In this document: piece after piece, positions 26,883-36,669 of the stretch
Numbering within the stretch: position 1 is the stretch's first letter
How the letters are laid out: each line of letters opens with the position of its first letter
Assembly: GCA_002690865.1 (NCBI GenBank)
Contig: NZGG01000032.1
Location: 1-64,000 of the forward strand
Reading direction: 5' to 3'
Length of the DNA: 64,000 nucleotides
Source: Gammaproteobacteria bacterium
Lineage (GTDB): Bacteria > Pseudomonadota > Gammaproteobacteria > Pseudomonadales > Azotimanducaceae
Program-made: the position numbers and the translations under genes
The notes under the pieces: generated by a model
The model's database searches: none
What the model was told of the DNA's origin: nothing
Seen by the model: the letters and a program-made list of their open reading frames with translations, nothing else

Positions 26883-29774
26883 TCAGATTTCAAATAATTT
26901 GAAACTTGAGGCTAACTGGCTTTTTTTATCTGAATTTGTGATTACCGCCCTATGCCCTAATTTAGTGAGGTAAGTTTTTGCAACTCTGGCAATATCCTCT
27001 GGACCAGTAGCCAAAAGTCTTTCGCGAAATTTTCGTCGTGATTCTTCCGAAATCTCAAAAAGTCGATGATAAAAGCTCTGCTTAGCTTCCCCAGCAGGGG
27101 TGCCTGGAGCATCTAGGCTACTAATTATTCCTAGTATCGCTTCTTCCACGAGTTCTGATGAGAGCCTACTATTACTTACCCAATCCAGAGAATTTTCGAA
27201 TGCGGCGAATGTATCGAATAAATTAGGATCTCTGTAAGAATAAAATTTAAAGATGCCGTTCGCTGAATCGTGAATCGCTCCTCCTCCATACGCGCCTCCC
27301 TTTTCTCGAATAGCTTGATGTAAATAGCCATTCCGCAATACGGCTGCTAGAACTGAAAGCACCGGAGAATCCTCATGGCTAGCCACAGTTGTTGGATAAA
27401 CCGATGCACAAAAATTAATTTTTGTATTAGTGATAAATGCAATATCACTATCGAACCCATCAACTTCCACCGTAAAGGGGGTCCCCGATTTTTGGCTGCA
27501 AGACCATGATGATCTAAGCGCCTCTCTACTAAAAGACTCACTCGAAGGATCTGTCACTAAAAGCAACTGTTTATCTGATTCAACTAATCGGCCATGTAAC
27601 TGTGTTAAAGCACTTTGTAATGCCTCTAATGCAGAGCTATCCCTTAATGAATCATCGAGTTTTCGCAGAAAAAAAAGAGAGCCTAAACCGGAAAGACGGT
27701 AGCTTAGCGATGTGGTTGGACGCAAACGTGCTGCTGCAGCACCTGCAGCTAACATATGACCATTCCCAATGACACCCGCATCTCGTCGGGCCCGAAATTG
27801 TTTAATGAGATTGCGTATCCGATCTGCTTCTTTGAAGTCCGGCTGCAATTCTGTCTCCTTCATCAATGCAATCATCTCCTGAACCTTATCAGGCATAGTT
27901 TTTGAGGATAAGACACAGTAAGCCGAATATTTTTCAAAATCTTCTTCGTTAGATCTCACTGACAAAAAGCCACGAATACCGCCAGTTAGTGCCTGCTGCA
28001 TTAGCTGAGTTTGTTCATAGCCTCTCGACTTAGAGCCAATCTCAGTTATTAGTCCTGTATAAATAGGGAGTAGCTGAATCTCTTCTAAAGTTAACTTTGG
28101 CAAAGTGGTAATAATTTGATGATAGACCACACCATTTGTACCGACACTGAAACTTGAAATAGGAACAGGAGCAGCCTCAAAATGACATTTCGGATCCTTC
28201 TTGGGTGGCCCAATATCATTAAGTCCCACCTTAGGCAGGATCGACAGGTCGTCCGGTGCGGACTGACGCTCCGCTAGAGCGCGGCTTTGCTTCACAATAG
28301 CTGCAACTCCAGAATCGCCAAGCTGCCCTTTAAACATAGCCAAACGTAATCGCTCCTCAGAAGACTCTCTGGTCGACATTGCAGGATCTGGCTTCATGAT
28401 TAGGGTAACGCGATGCTGATTATTGAGTAAGCATGTTTGAATCAGTCTGCTTAAAAAATCCGGATCTCTTATCTCCTCCCTCAAGCGAGCTATCGTTGGA
28501 TCCAGATCTAGGGCGCTCAGCGGGGATCCTCTATGAACTGCTGCAGAAAGGCACCAGGACATTACCTGTAAGCCATAGGGACCATCTTCCCCAGACATCT
28601 CTCGCTGAGCCAATTCGTATTGATGCAGAACTGACTCTAATTGTTCTCTCGGAATACCTTCTTCACTAATTTTTTTGAGCGCGCTTATTATCAACTCTTC
28701 GATTAAGTCCTCTTGGTTATTAGCACAACCTTCAAGACCACAAACGAAGCTCATTTCAAAATTATTGTCATCCAGGCCTGCGAGTGGCGACAAGGCACTT
28801 CCTAAATGACTATCTTCTAGTGCTTTCCTTAGTGGTGAGGCGCTTGTACCTAATAATGCTTCCGAAAGAAGATTACATCTCATCAACATCATTAGGTCTG
28901 TACTCTCTTCGAAAAGCCAGGCTAAAACGACATGTGTTCGCTTCTCAGAAATTGGTTCCGAATAGTATTCTGTAGCCCGGATTGGGCAAGAGTATCGTTC
29001 CTCAGGGGAGACACTAATACACTCATCTCGTTTTTCAAAAAATTTCAGCACATTGGTTTCAAGGCGAGACTGTAACTCAGAGACCGGAATGTCTCCATAA
29101 GTCATAAAGATAGCATTACTTGGATGATAGTGAGATTGATAAAATGCTTTTAGATCCTGATATTTGAGCGAGGGAATGTCTTTAGGGTCACCTCCACTGT
29201 TATAGTGGTAAGTGGTTGTAGGGTACAAATGATGTTGTAACTTTGAATGTAGTTGTGAAATCGGTGAGCTCATGTCCCCCTTCATTTCATTGTAAACAAT
29301 TCCTTTTAACACCAGTTCAGAGCATTCATCGTCCGGCTGACTAAGCTCTAGCCTGTGGCCTTCTTGAGCAAAATCTAGGGGGTCAAGACGGGAGAAGAAA
29401 ACTGAATCTAAGTACACATCCAACAAATTAAAAAAGTCCTTACGATTCTGACTTGCAAATGGGTAGTACGTACAGTCACTTCCTGTAAACGCATTCATAA
29501 AGGTATTCAGAGAACGACGAAGCATAAGAAAAAACGGATCTCTAACTGGATATCTTTCACTACCACACAGAGCTGTATGCTCTAGGATATGAGCGACCCC
29601 TGTAGAATTCATAGGCATAGTTCGGAGAGCCACAAGGAAAACATTTTCGTCATTATCGGTCTCAAAATGAATATGCTCGGCGCCAGTTTTCCGATGCACA
29701 TAGCTGGCCACAGAAAGATTGAGAGCTTTAACAAACCGCCGCTCAACACAATCAAACGTATTTTCAATATTCAT
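26883..29774 (-). CDS. M16C family zinc metallopeptidase (presequence protease-like)
   Basis: A 963-residue insulinase-family protease. The inverted zinc motif HILEH (His62, Glu65, His66) is followed by the distal Glu in IVYNEMKGDMSSP, and LRRSLNTFMNAFTGSDCTYYPFASQN is typical of the M16C group that includes mitochondrial PreP. Four M16-type domains fit the length. I start at ATG 29774 because MNIENTFDCVERRFVKAL aligns with family starts; the frame remains open upstream, but that part overlaps the end of the symporter gene. It likely degrades peptides in the cytoplasm, as no signal peptide is seen. Confidence 0.92.
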   Translation of the reverse strand: MNIENTFDCVERRFVKALNLSVASYVHRKTGAEHIHFETDNDENVFLVALRTMPMNSTGVAHILEHTALCGSERYPVRDPFFLMLRRSLNTFMNAFTGSDCTYYPFASQNRKDFFNLLDVYLDSVFFSRLDPLDFAQEGHRLELSQPDDECSELVLKGIVYNEMKGDMSSPISQLHSKLQHHLYPTTTYHYNSGGDPKDIPSLKYQDLKAFYQSHYHPSNAIFMTYGDIPVSELQSRLETNVLKFFEKRDECISVSPEERYSCPIRATEYYSEPISEKRTHVVLAWLFEESTDLMMLMRCNLLSEALLGTSASPLRKALEDSHLGSALSPLAGLDDNNFEMSFVCGLEGCANNQEDLIEELIISALKKISEEGIPREQLESVLHQYELAQREMSGEDGPYGLQVMSWCLSAAVHRGSPLSALDLDPTIARLREEIRDPDFLSRLIQTCLLNNQHRVTLIMKPDPAMSTRESSEERLRLAMFKGQLGDSGVAAIVKQSRALAERQSAPDDLSILPKVGLNDIGPPKKDPKCHFEAAPVPISSFSVGTNGVVYHQIITTLPKLTLEEIQLLPIYTGLITEIGSKSRGYEQTQLMQQALTGGIRGFLSVRSNEEDFEKYSAYCVLSSKTMPDKVQEMIALMKETELQPDFKEADRIRNLIKQFRARRDAGVIGNGHMLAAGAAAARLRPTTSLSYRLSGLGSLFFLRKLDDSLRDSSALEALQSALTQLHGRLVESDKQLLLVTDPSSESFSREALRSSWSCSQKSGTPFTVEVDGFDSDIAFITNTKINFCASVYPTTVASHEDSPVLSVLAAVLRNGYLHQAIREKGGAYGGGAIHDSANGIFKFYSYRDPNLFDTFAAFENSLDWVSNSRLSSELVEEAILGIISSLDAPGTPAGEAKQSFYHRLFEISEESRRKFRERLLATGPEDIARVAKTYLTKLGHRAVITNSDKKSQLASSFKLFEI

Positions 29775-29799
29775 ATCAAGTATTGACCAATATCTACAA

Positions 29800-31497
29800 T
29801 CAAGCGCTTTTTGATTTTTTCTGCGGAAATTTACGATGGAAATTAGCCCAATACTGATCAACGGTTTGCTTAACCTCTCGATGAAGAACAAGCATGCTGA
29901 ATAAATTCGGCAGAGTCATAAAGGCAATGGTGATAGCAGCAATTAGCCAAACAAGCGATGTGTCAGCTATTGCCGCAAGAAAGAACCCCAACACATAAGT
30001 ACTCCGATAAAAGATCAATGACTTAATACCAAACAAGTACGTCATGGCGCGATCTCCGTAGTATGACCATGCCACTGCCGTCGTAAAAGCGAATAATACT
30101 AGCCCTATGGCCACGACATACCTACCAAAATCACCAAAAAACCCTCTACTAAATGCTTCGGCTGTCAAATCCACGGAGTGGATTAGAGATCGTCCATTGA
30201 CATCCATATCGGTCATTAACTTACCATGCTGTATCGTCAGCGGACCAGTATATAGTTCTCCTTTCAAATAGTAGCGCACATCTTCGGCTATAGAACGATT
30301 ATGTAACACCGTATGATCAGCAGTTACTGCAATTCCTGCTATCACTTGAAGGATACCGTCAAAAACTTCAATATCAGCTCCTGAAGAACTTAAGTGCCCA
30401 AAAAGCTCTTCCCTATCCTCAGGGTCGTCCGCATTGTAGTTCCCATGCAAGAACTGCATATCAAAATTTTGAAATTCATTCTGATGCTTCTCTGTCCAAA
30501 CTCCTGATGACAAAATAACGAGCCCAGTCAGTGTGCAAATGATGATCGTGTCAATAAAAGGTTCCAATATTGAAACCATGCCCTCCGAAACCGGGTCCTC
30601 AGCTCTAGCAGCGGCATGGGCTATTGGAGCACTGCCTTGTCCCGCCTCATTTGAGAATAAACCTCGGTTAACTCCACGATTAAACGCGTAGGCAAATGTA
30701 GCACCAAGAAATCCGCCGCTCGCGGCTGATCCCGTTAATGCATCGCTTAGAACGGCGAGAAGAGACTCTCCAACTTGGTCAAGATTAGCCACTATCACGC
30801 TTAAAGCTCCGATCACGTAAATTAGCGCCATTAAAGGAACAATCTTTTCGGCTACTTTCACAATCCTGTGGATCCCACCGACAATTACCAAGCCGAGCAA
30901 GATTGCAAGCACGGAGCCTGTTAACCACTCTGGGATACCGAAGGCTACTTGCACGCCACTCGCAATGCTATTGCTTTGGGGAAGATTACCCGTCCCAAAT
31001 GAGCTGACTACCGTAGCTACGGCAAAGATCACAGCCAGCCACTTCATATTAAGACGCTTCTCCATCACATACATAGGACCACCAACGATAAATCCATTTG
31101 AATCAGTATCCCGATATTTGTGAGACAAGGTCACCTCAACGAATTTTGTCGTCATGCCGAAGAATGCCGTCATCCACATCCAAAACAAAGCTGCAGGGCC
31201 ACCAAGGTATATCGCCAGAGCAACGCCCCCAATATTACCTGTGCCTACGGTACCAGAAATAGCAGTGGTTAAAGCCTGAAAGTGAGAGGCATCTCCTTTT
31301 GCATTGGGTGTTTCATACCTTCCAAAAAGAATTCGCCACGCATGATTAAAATATCTGATTTGCGGAAATTTCAGATAAAAAGTTAAAAAAATTCCTGTGG
31401 CCAACAAGACAAATGGGAAGTAATGCGCAGATCCTAGATAAGTATCAAGCGTATTTAAAATAGCAATGAACCAATCGGTCCATGTTTGATTATTCAA
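29800..31497 (-). CDS. AGCS-family sodium:alanine/glycine symporter with a large insert
   Basis: The protein is clearly [37 protein letters not shown] (83-115), [11 protein letters not shown]-like [40 protein letters not shown] (272-297) and the C-terminal [21 protein letters not shown]. At 565 residues it is roughly 100 longer than typical. The excess is one hydrophilic segment from about 335 to 440, placed between the helix ending in [10 protein letters not shown] and the [11 protein letters not shown] block. Its start overlaps the gor stop by four bases. Probable substrate: small neutral amino acids with sodium. Confidence 0.93.
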   Translation of the reverse strand: MNNQTWTDWFIAILNTLDTYLGSAHYFPFVLLATGIFLTFYLKFPQIRYFNHAWRILFGRYETPNAKGDASHFQALTTAISGTVGTGNIGGVALAIYLGGPAALFWMWMTAFFGMTTKFVEVTLSHKYRDTDSNGFIVGGPMYVMEKRLNMKWLAVIFAVATVVSSFGTGNLPQSNSIASGVQVAFGIPEWLTGSVLAILLGLVIVGGIHRIVKVAEKIVPLMALIYVIGALSVIVANLDQVGESLLAVLSDALTGSAASGGFLGATFAYAFNRGVNRGLFSNEAGQGSAPIAHAAARAEDPVSEGMVSILEPFIDTIIICTLTGLVILSSGVWTEKHQNEFQNFDMQFLHGNYNADDPEDREELFGHLSSSGADIEVFDGILQVIAGIAVTADHTVLHNRSIAEDVRYYLKGELYTGPLTIQHGKLMTDMDVNGRSLIHSVDLTAEAFSRGFFGDFGRYVVAIGLVLFAFTTAVAWSYYGDRAMTYLFGIKSLIFYRSTYVLGFFLAAIADTSLVWLIAAITIAFMTLPNLFSMLVLHREVKQTVDQYWANFHRKFPQKKSKSA

Positions 31498-32858
31498 TTT
31501 TCTTCCAGTTTTTGGACAGGCTCTCGCATAGTAACAAACTCCTCGGCAGAAGTGGGATGAATACCGATTGTCGCGTCATATTCAGACTTGGTAGCACCCG
31601 CCTTGTATGCCACAGCCAGACCCTGAATTATCTCTCCTGCCTCTGGTCCAACCATATGAATACCGACCACCTGGTCTGTTGCTACATCGACAATCAGCTT
31701 CATCATAGTCCTTTCCTCGCTACCGCTAAGCGAATGCTTCAAACCCTTAAACTCGGATTTAAAGACCTGAATACGATTAAACTTAAGCTTAGCTTCATCT
31801 TCTGTCAGCCCGACTGTACCGATGTTTGGCTGACAAAAAACTGCTGTGGGAATACCATCATAATCCAGCACTGTCAGCTCACTATTAAATTGAGTTCTGG
31901 CAAAAGCCATTGCTTCAGCTATCGCTACTGGGGTCAATTGTACTCGATCCGTAACATCACCTAATGCGAAAATATTTGGCACTGAGCTTCGAAATTGTTC
32001 GTCAACTATAATTGCGCCGTTATCCCTGCACTTTACTCCCAAACTTTCCAATCCAAGATCCTGTACATTCGGTTTTCTCCCTGTGGCAAACAAAACCAGA
32101 TCGGTGTTTTGTGAACGTCCATCTGAAAAAATTACCTCCAATGTACCGTCACTTAGCTTTTCCACCCGACTGATTAATGTATTGAAAAGGATGTCTATAT
32201 ATTTTTTCTTCAATTCATCACATGTAAACGTGCGTATATCTTGATCAAAATTTTTCAGTAACAATGACCCACGATACGAAAGATAAGTCTCTACCCCCAA
32301 ACCTGAAAAAATACCTGCAAACTCAATAGCTATATAACCTCCGCCTACCACCAATGCCCTTTTGGGTAGATTATCTAGCGAGAATGCTTCATTAGAACTA
32401 ATTACATACTCTCTCCCTGGGAACGCAGGAATATCTGGCCAACTCCCTGTGGCAATCAATATTTTTTCTGTAGAGACAATGGAATCACCAACGACAATAT
32501 GATGTTCATCAACAATTCGTGCTCGCCCCCTAAAATAAGTTACGCCAGCAGCATCAAGCAAATCTAGATAAACGCTATTCAGCCGTTTGATTTCTTTATC
32601 TTTATTGTTTCTCAAAATTGGCCAGTTAAATTGCGGTAAGACATTATCCCAACCGAATCCCTTGGACTGCTCGTACTCTTCGGAATAGTGAGAAGCATAA
32701 ACAAATAATTTTTTTGGTACACACCCCACATTAACGCAAGTGCCACCCATATAACGATCCTCCGCACAAGCAACCCGAGCACCATAGCTGGCACTCATTC
32801 GAGCAGCGCGCACGCCACCTGAACCCGCACCGATAACAAATAAATCATATTCGTACAT
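31494..32858 (-). CDS. gor: glutathione-disulfide reductase
   Basis: Glutathione reductase reduces GSSG with NADPH. The 454 residues show FAD-binding [13 protein letters not shown] (8-20), the redox-active disulfide [13 protein letters not shown] (Cys41, Cys46), the NADPH-binding [27 protein letters not shown], and the C-terminal catalytic [13 protein letters not shown]. Length is typical. It is first in gor-AGCS-M16 and overlaps the symporter start by four bases. A glutathione-peroxidase-like gene lies at 42.3 kb. Confidence 0.96.
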   Translation of the reverse strand: MYEYDLFVIGAGSGGVRAARMSASYGARVACAEDRYMGGTCVNVGCVPKKLFVYASHYSEEYEQSKGFGWDNVLPQFNWPILRNNKDKEIKRLNSVYLDLLDAAGVTYFRGRARIVDEHHIVVGDSIVSTEKILIATGSWPDIPAFPGREYVISSNEAFSLDNLPKRALVVGGGYIAIEFAGIFSGLGVETYLSYRGSLLLKNFDQDIRTFTCDELKKKYIDILFNTLISRVEKLSDGTLEVIFSDGRSQNTDLVLFATGRKPNVQDLGLESLGVKCRDNGAIIVDEQFRSSVPNIFALGDVTDRVQLTPVAIAEAMAFARTQFNSELTVLDYDGIPTAVFCQPNIGTVGLTEDEAKLKFNRIQVFKSEFKGLKHSLSGSEERTMMKLIVDVATDQVVGIHMVGPEAGEIIQGLAVAYKAGATKSEYDATIGIHPTSAEEFVTMREPVQKLEEN

Positions 32859-32923
32859 ATTAGCTTTTCCACCTTGGAATCAGGTTAAGGTAGCATAGAA
32901 ATTTAAATTAGGAAGATTACATC

Positions 32924-33454
32924 GTGAATTTATCTTTACTTCCCTTCCGTCCAGTCAAATATATTGAGGATATTTTCTGCACCGTAATTGTGGGATCCAA
33001 GGGGAAAATAGTAAGCATCTGCTATAACATCAAGGGGGGTATAGAGAACATATATTGGCCGAAAAAAATGAACCCAGAACATGGCGATAATGAGCTATGG
33101 CGTAGCACTTGTTTTGAGTGTTTTATTGGCTCTTCTTGCACGCCAGAGTACTACGAATATAACCAATCACCTGATGGTGATTCAGCGTGTTATAAATTCT
33201 CGGATTATCGCAATAGGCAGAGCGCCTTTGATAGGCCATCAGATTATGCTTTTAGTCTGACTGCAGATGAATACGAGTGTCACGCGCGCATTGATATTCC
33301 CTCACCGTATACACTACCATTTTATTTGGGTCTTGCCGTAATTATCAAAGACAGGCGGAACGAGTTACACTATTTCGGACTATCTCATCCGAATGATGCT
33401 CCAGATTTTCATTTACGCTCACACCAAAAACTTATTGTTAAGGATGTTATATGA
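32924..33454 (+). CDS. DOMON-like domain protein
   Basis: The 176 residues match the soluble DOMON-like family found in cyanobacteria and proteobacteria: ELWRSTCFECFIGSSCTPEYYEYNQSPDG, then YKFSDYRNRQ and the C-terminal HYFGLSHPNDAPDFHLRSH. The fold is a beta sandwich related to carbohydrate- or heme-binding DOMON domains, but no ligand residue can be assigned. The start is GTG. Its stop overlaps the start of the NamZ-type gene (ATGA), so the two are coupled, as is common for this family. Confidence 0.75.
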   Translation: MNLSLLPFRPVKYIEDIFCTVIVGSKGKIVSICYNIKGGIENIYWPKKMNPEHGDNELWRSTCFECFIGSSCTPEYYEYNQSPDGDSACYKFSDYRNRQSAFDRPSDYAFSLTADEYECHARIDIPSPYTLPFYLGLAVIIKDRRNELHYFGLSHPNDAPDFHLRSHQKLIVKDVI

Positions 33455-34632
33455 ACCATTTTCGTTTTGGGATTGATGAGCTGCTAAATGATTTGGAGGC
33501 ACTAGAGGATAAGCGAGTTGCCGTCGTTGGTCATCCAGCATCAGTTACATCTAAACTCATCCATACCGTCGACGCTCTCATTGCCAAGGGGGTAAAGGTA
33601 GTAAGAAGCTTTGGTCCTCAACATGGCATGCGAGGTGACAAACAAGATAACATGATTGAATCTGAAGATTACCTTGATCCTCATCACAAGATTCCCGTAA
33701 TAAGTTTATATGGGAGATATCGCTACCCGCAGAAAAACATGTTAGAAGACATTGATGCTGTCTTATTCGATCTACAGGATATTGGTTGTCGAGTTTATAC
33801 GTTTATCACAACTCTAAGATACTTCGTTGAAGCCTGTGCAAAAAATAATATTGCACTTTGGGTTCTCGATAGACCCAACCCAATCGGACGACCCATAGAT
33901 GGTTTATTACTTGAGGAGGGTGCACAAAGTTTTGTCGGCTGTGATGTAATGCCAATGCGCCACGGCCTAACAACTGGAGAACTGGCATGTTGGTTCGCCG
34001 AACAATTAGGGTGTTCTAGACCAATAGTCATAAAGATGAAAAACTATGACCCAGACGCTGCTCCCGGCTTTGGCTGGCCTGTCGGAGAGCGGGCTTGGAT
34101 TAATCCAAGCCCAAATGCCAGCAGCATTAACATGGCTCGTTGCTTTCCAGGAACAGTTCTGCTCGAAGGAACAACCTTGTCAGAAGGCAGAGGAACATCA
34201 TGTCCACTCGAAGTTTTAGGCGCTCCAGATTTCCCGTCAGATGAGATACTAACTCAAATTCCATCAGAGTTAGGGCGGTATCTTCGTCCCTGTTTCTTTA
34301 CGCCAACTTTTCATAAACATGCGAATCAACTGTGTCGGGGAATTCAGATACATACCGACCATAGTGACTACCGACACGAGCATTTCAAACCATTTCATCT
34401 GGTTGCTTTAATTTTAAAATATCTTCGACAAACAAAACCTGAATATAATCTATGGCGTCATCACGAGTACGAATACGAGCACAGCAGGGTACCAATTGAT
34501 GTTATTTGTGGGAGTGACTGCATTCGCAAGTGGATTGATGAGGAAAACCATACATCTCTAAAACTGGAGAACATGTTGACTGCATCAACAGCGCAATGGA
34601 ATAAAACGAGGATACCCTACCTCTTATATTAA
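33451..34632 (+). CDS. DUF1343 / NamZ-type exo-beta-N-acetylmuramidase
   Basis: The 393-residue protein carries the DUF1343 signature: VAVVGHPASVTSKL, SFGPQHGMRGDKQDNMIES, VISLYGRYRYPQ, DAVLFDLQDIGCRVYTFITTL, WVLDRPNPIGRPIDG, PMRHGLTTGELA and WINPSPNASSINMARCFPGTVLLEGTTLSEGRGT. The founding characterised member, NamZ (GH171), removes N-acetylmuramic acid from peptidoglycan fragments. No signal peptide is visible, so it may act on recycled muropeptides in the cytoplasm. Coupled to the DOMON-like gene. Confidence 0.9.
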   Translation: MNHFRFGIDELLNDLEALEDKRVAVVGHPASVTSKLIHTVDALIAKGVKVVRSFGPQHGMRGDKQDNMIESEDYLDPHHKIPVISLYGRYRYPQKNMLEDIDAVLFDLQDIGCRVYTFITTLRYFVEACAKNNIALWVLDRPNPIGRPIDGLLLEEGAQSFVGCDVMPMRHGLTTGELACWFAEQLGCSRPIVIKMKNYDPDAAPGFGWPVGERAWINPSPNASSINMARCFPGTVLLEGTTLSEGRGTSCPLEVLGAPDFPSDEILTQIPSELGRYLRPCFFTPTFHKHANQLCRGIQIHTDHSDYRHEHFKPFHLVALILKYLRQTKPEYNLWRHHEYEYEHSRVPIDVICGSDCIRKWIDEENHTSLKLENMLTASTAQWNKTRIPYLLY

Positions 34633-34670
34633 CCTCTTGATAGAATTCAGAGTTTTACTAGGACAAATAC

Positions 34671-35792
34671 ATGAGTAATGCTTACAAGGTAGCCATTTTA
34701 GCAGGAGATGCTATCGGTCCTGAAATTATGGCTCAGGCAGTGAGGATATTTGGTGTTATTGAGCAACACCGAGATGTCGCTTTTGAACTGGTAAATTGTC
34801 CATTTGGCGCCAGTGCTTATTTCTCTCATGGCAAGGCTTTTCCTGATGAGACTAAAAATATCTGTGATGAAGTCGATGCTATACTCAAAGGTCCTGTCGG
34901 TCTAAGTCACGAAGAATCGAAAAGAATTCCTATTGATGAGCAGGCCGAACGAGGTGCAATTCTCCCACTACGTGCCCGTTATAATACTTTTGCCAATTTC
35001 CGCCCAATTTTTTTAAGTGAAAATATGGTGCACTTCTCGCCATTGAAGCCGGAAATCATTAAAAATGGACTCGATATATTACTAATTCGAGAATTAGTGG
35101 GTGGTCTTTATTTTGGGAAAAAAGAACGAGGTACAAATAACAATGGTCTCAGATACGTCAAGGAGACACTAGAATATGACGAGGAACAAATACGACAAGT
35201 ACTGAGAGTAGCTTTCGCTCAAGCAATGAAACGTAAAAAACATCTGCACAACATACACAAAAGTAACGTTCTAGTGTCTAGTGTCTTTTGGAATGAGGTG
35301 CTTGATGAAGTTCATGCTGACTACCCAGAAGTCACGGTCACTCATCTGTTAGTTGATGCAGCTGCCACAGCTCTCTGCCTTAACCCTGGACAATTTGATG
35401 TCATGGTAATGGAGAATATGTTTGGTGACATCCTTAGCGATCAGGCCGGAGGTGTTCTTGGTTCTCTGGGCCTGATGCCTTCTGCATGTATTGGTCCTGA
35501 AAAGGCCTACTTTGAGCCCTCGCACGGTTCGGCTCCAGATATCGCAGGGAAAAATATCGCAAACCCCTACTCTATGATTGGTTCAGTAGCTATGATGCTG
35601 GAGATGAGTTTTGGGATGCAAGACGAAGCGCAGGCCGTTTGGCGAGCCATGCAATCAGTATTTGAAGATGGGGTGTCTACTGCAGACCTGAAAACAAGCA
35701 AGGACTCTCAAATAGTGTCTACTGATGTGTTTGGCGACAAAGTGGTTTCCAACCTAAAAGGTTTACTAACGAATGAGGCTGAAGCTTCTTAA
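34671..35792 (+). CDS. leuB: isocitrate/isopropylmalate dehydrogenase family protein (LeuB-like)
   Basis: A 373-residue beta-decarboxylating dehydrogenase. LeuB-type features are AILAGDAIGPEIMAQAV, ILLIRELVGGLYFGKKE (the RELxGGxYFG motif), the MVMENMFGDILSDQAGGVLGSLGLMPSA metal/cofactor block and YFEPSHGSAPDIAGKNIANPYSMI. Most LeuB proteins have NP-x-A near the end; here it is NPYSMIGSVAMMLE. leuC and leuD are not adjacent, so a related hydroxyacid substrate is possible. AGGA lies before the ATG, 38 bases after the NamZ-type gene. Confidence 0.8.
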   Translation: MSNAYKVAILAGDAIGPEIMAQAVRIFGVIEQHRDVAFELVNCPFGASAYFSHGKAFPDETKNICDEVDAILKGPVGLSHEESKRIPIDEQAERGAILPLRARYNTFANFRPIFLSENMVHFSPLKPEIIKNGLDILLIRELVGGLYFGKKERGTNNNGLRYVKETLEYDEEQIRQVLRVAFAQAMKRKKHLHNIHKSNVLVSSVFWNEVLDEVHADYPEVTVTHLLVDAAATALCLNPGQFDVMVMENMFGDILSDQAGGVLGSLGLMPSACIGPEKAYFEPSHGSAPDIAGKNIANPYSMIGSVAMMLEMSFGMQDEAQAVWRAMQSVFEDGVSTADLKTSKDSQIVSTDVFGDKVVSNLKGLLTNEAEAS

Positions 35793-35803
35793 GATTTTTA
35801 AAC

Positions 35804-35977
35804 CTAAAGCTGGGAAATAGTCGTCACTAGACTCGTTATCATTACTAAGATGGAAAGCCAGCCCCAACCAACAAATACCCACCAAACTAGCCAACTTGGT
35901 TTAAGTCGATCTCCAACAATATGAACAACAGGGTCTACAAAAAAAAATCTCAAGACACTTACAACAACTTTTTTCAT
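35804..35977 (-). CDS. small membrane protein, 57 residues
   Basis: A short frame encodes MKKVVVSVLRFFFVDPVVHI at its start, then a polar link with DRLKPSW and one Trp-rich membrane helix (about 29-50, ending WLSILVMITSLV). AAGGA is five bases before the ATG, and the gene lies 47 bases after the DUF3806 gene on the same strand. A Pro-rich Arg-Phe N-terminus followed by a helix resembles many inner-membrane micro-proteins. I do not recognise a family. The good ribosome site and the clean membrane helix make it a likely gene. Confidence 0.6.
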   Translation of the reverse strand: MKKVVVSVLRFFFVDPVVHIVGDRLKPSWLVWWVFVGWGWLSILVMITSLVTTISQL

Positions 35978-36024
35978 TTTTTCCTTCGAAAAATATGGCG
36001 ATAAAGGTAAAGTAAATTCAAAGT

Positions 36025-36600
36025 TTAGCGATTATGTCTTTGCCCGGCAACCCTCGCAGAATCTTCTTTAAACTGGTTAATTTCGTTAGAGATGTTGTTA
36101 TAGAGGACATTCGCATCAATTGATTCTCCGAACTGTACTCTCTTGGAAAAAAAAGTAATTGGGAACACATAGTTATCTGTTTCCTTCCACCGAAGTGCCT
36201 TGCTTATACCCAACTCATCCTCATAGCTTACCCAAGCCATCCCAAATTCCTTCGCTAGGATATCCCCAAATACGATTCCCATGGATTGCCAAGCCTTTAT
36301 TTGGTCATTAGCGAGCAGTTTTTGATCAATCACCTCTTGTATAATAGCAATATCTCTTTTGTCTCCCCTCGCCTCTAAAATACCTAGGTGCCGATAAAGT
36401 AGATTGTTGAAGTCTCTGCGCCTTGAGGACAATATAAATTGTTGGCTAACGTTAAGTTGTGTCACCAAAACTTGGTCGTTAACTGGGACGGTACTGAATC
36501 GATAATTTGTCAATTCTTGATTGAGTAATGATGGCACGTCATCCCCACGTCCGGGAGAACTTAAAACAGTGAAGAAGGCGATAAAGAGAAAATAACGCAT
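36025..36600 (-). CDS. DUF3806-like secreted protein
   Basis: A 191-residue protein with a signal peptide (1-19, MRYFLFIAFFTVLSSPGRG). The C-terminal half, FGDILAKEFGMAWVSYEDELGISKALRWKETDNYVFPITFFSKRVQFGESID (about 115-170), looks like the DUF3806 family as I remember it. Function is unknown. It would be exported. It is followed by the 57-residue membrane protein, so the two may act together at the envelope. Family assignment rests on pattern memory only. Confidence 0.65.
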   Translation of the reverse strand: MRYFLFIAFFTVLSSPGRGDDVPSLLNQELTNYRFSTVPVNDQVLVTQLNVSQQFILSSRRRDFNNLLYRHLGILEARGDKRDIAIIQEVIDQKLLANDQIKAWQSMGIVFGDILAKEFGMAWVSYEDELGISKALRWKETDNYVFPITFFSKRVQFGESIDANVLYNNISNEINQFKEDSARVAGQRHNR

Positions 36601-36669
36601 AAGGATATTAGGGCATGTTCTCAGAATGATAAGCTTGAGATTATATCAAAGAATATTGGAAGGCATTAA

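Noticed and set aside
31482-31964. 160-codon plus-strand frame opposite gor
   Set aside because: Antisense to the conserved C-terminal part of glutathione reductase; the Cys-rich translation looks random.
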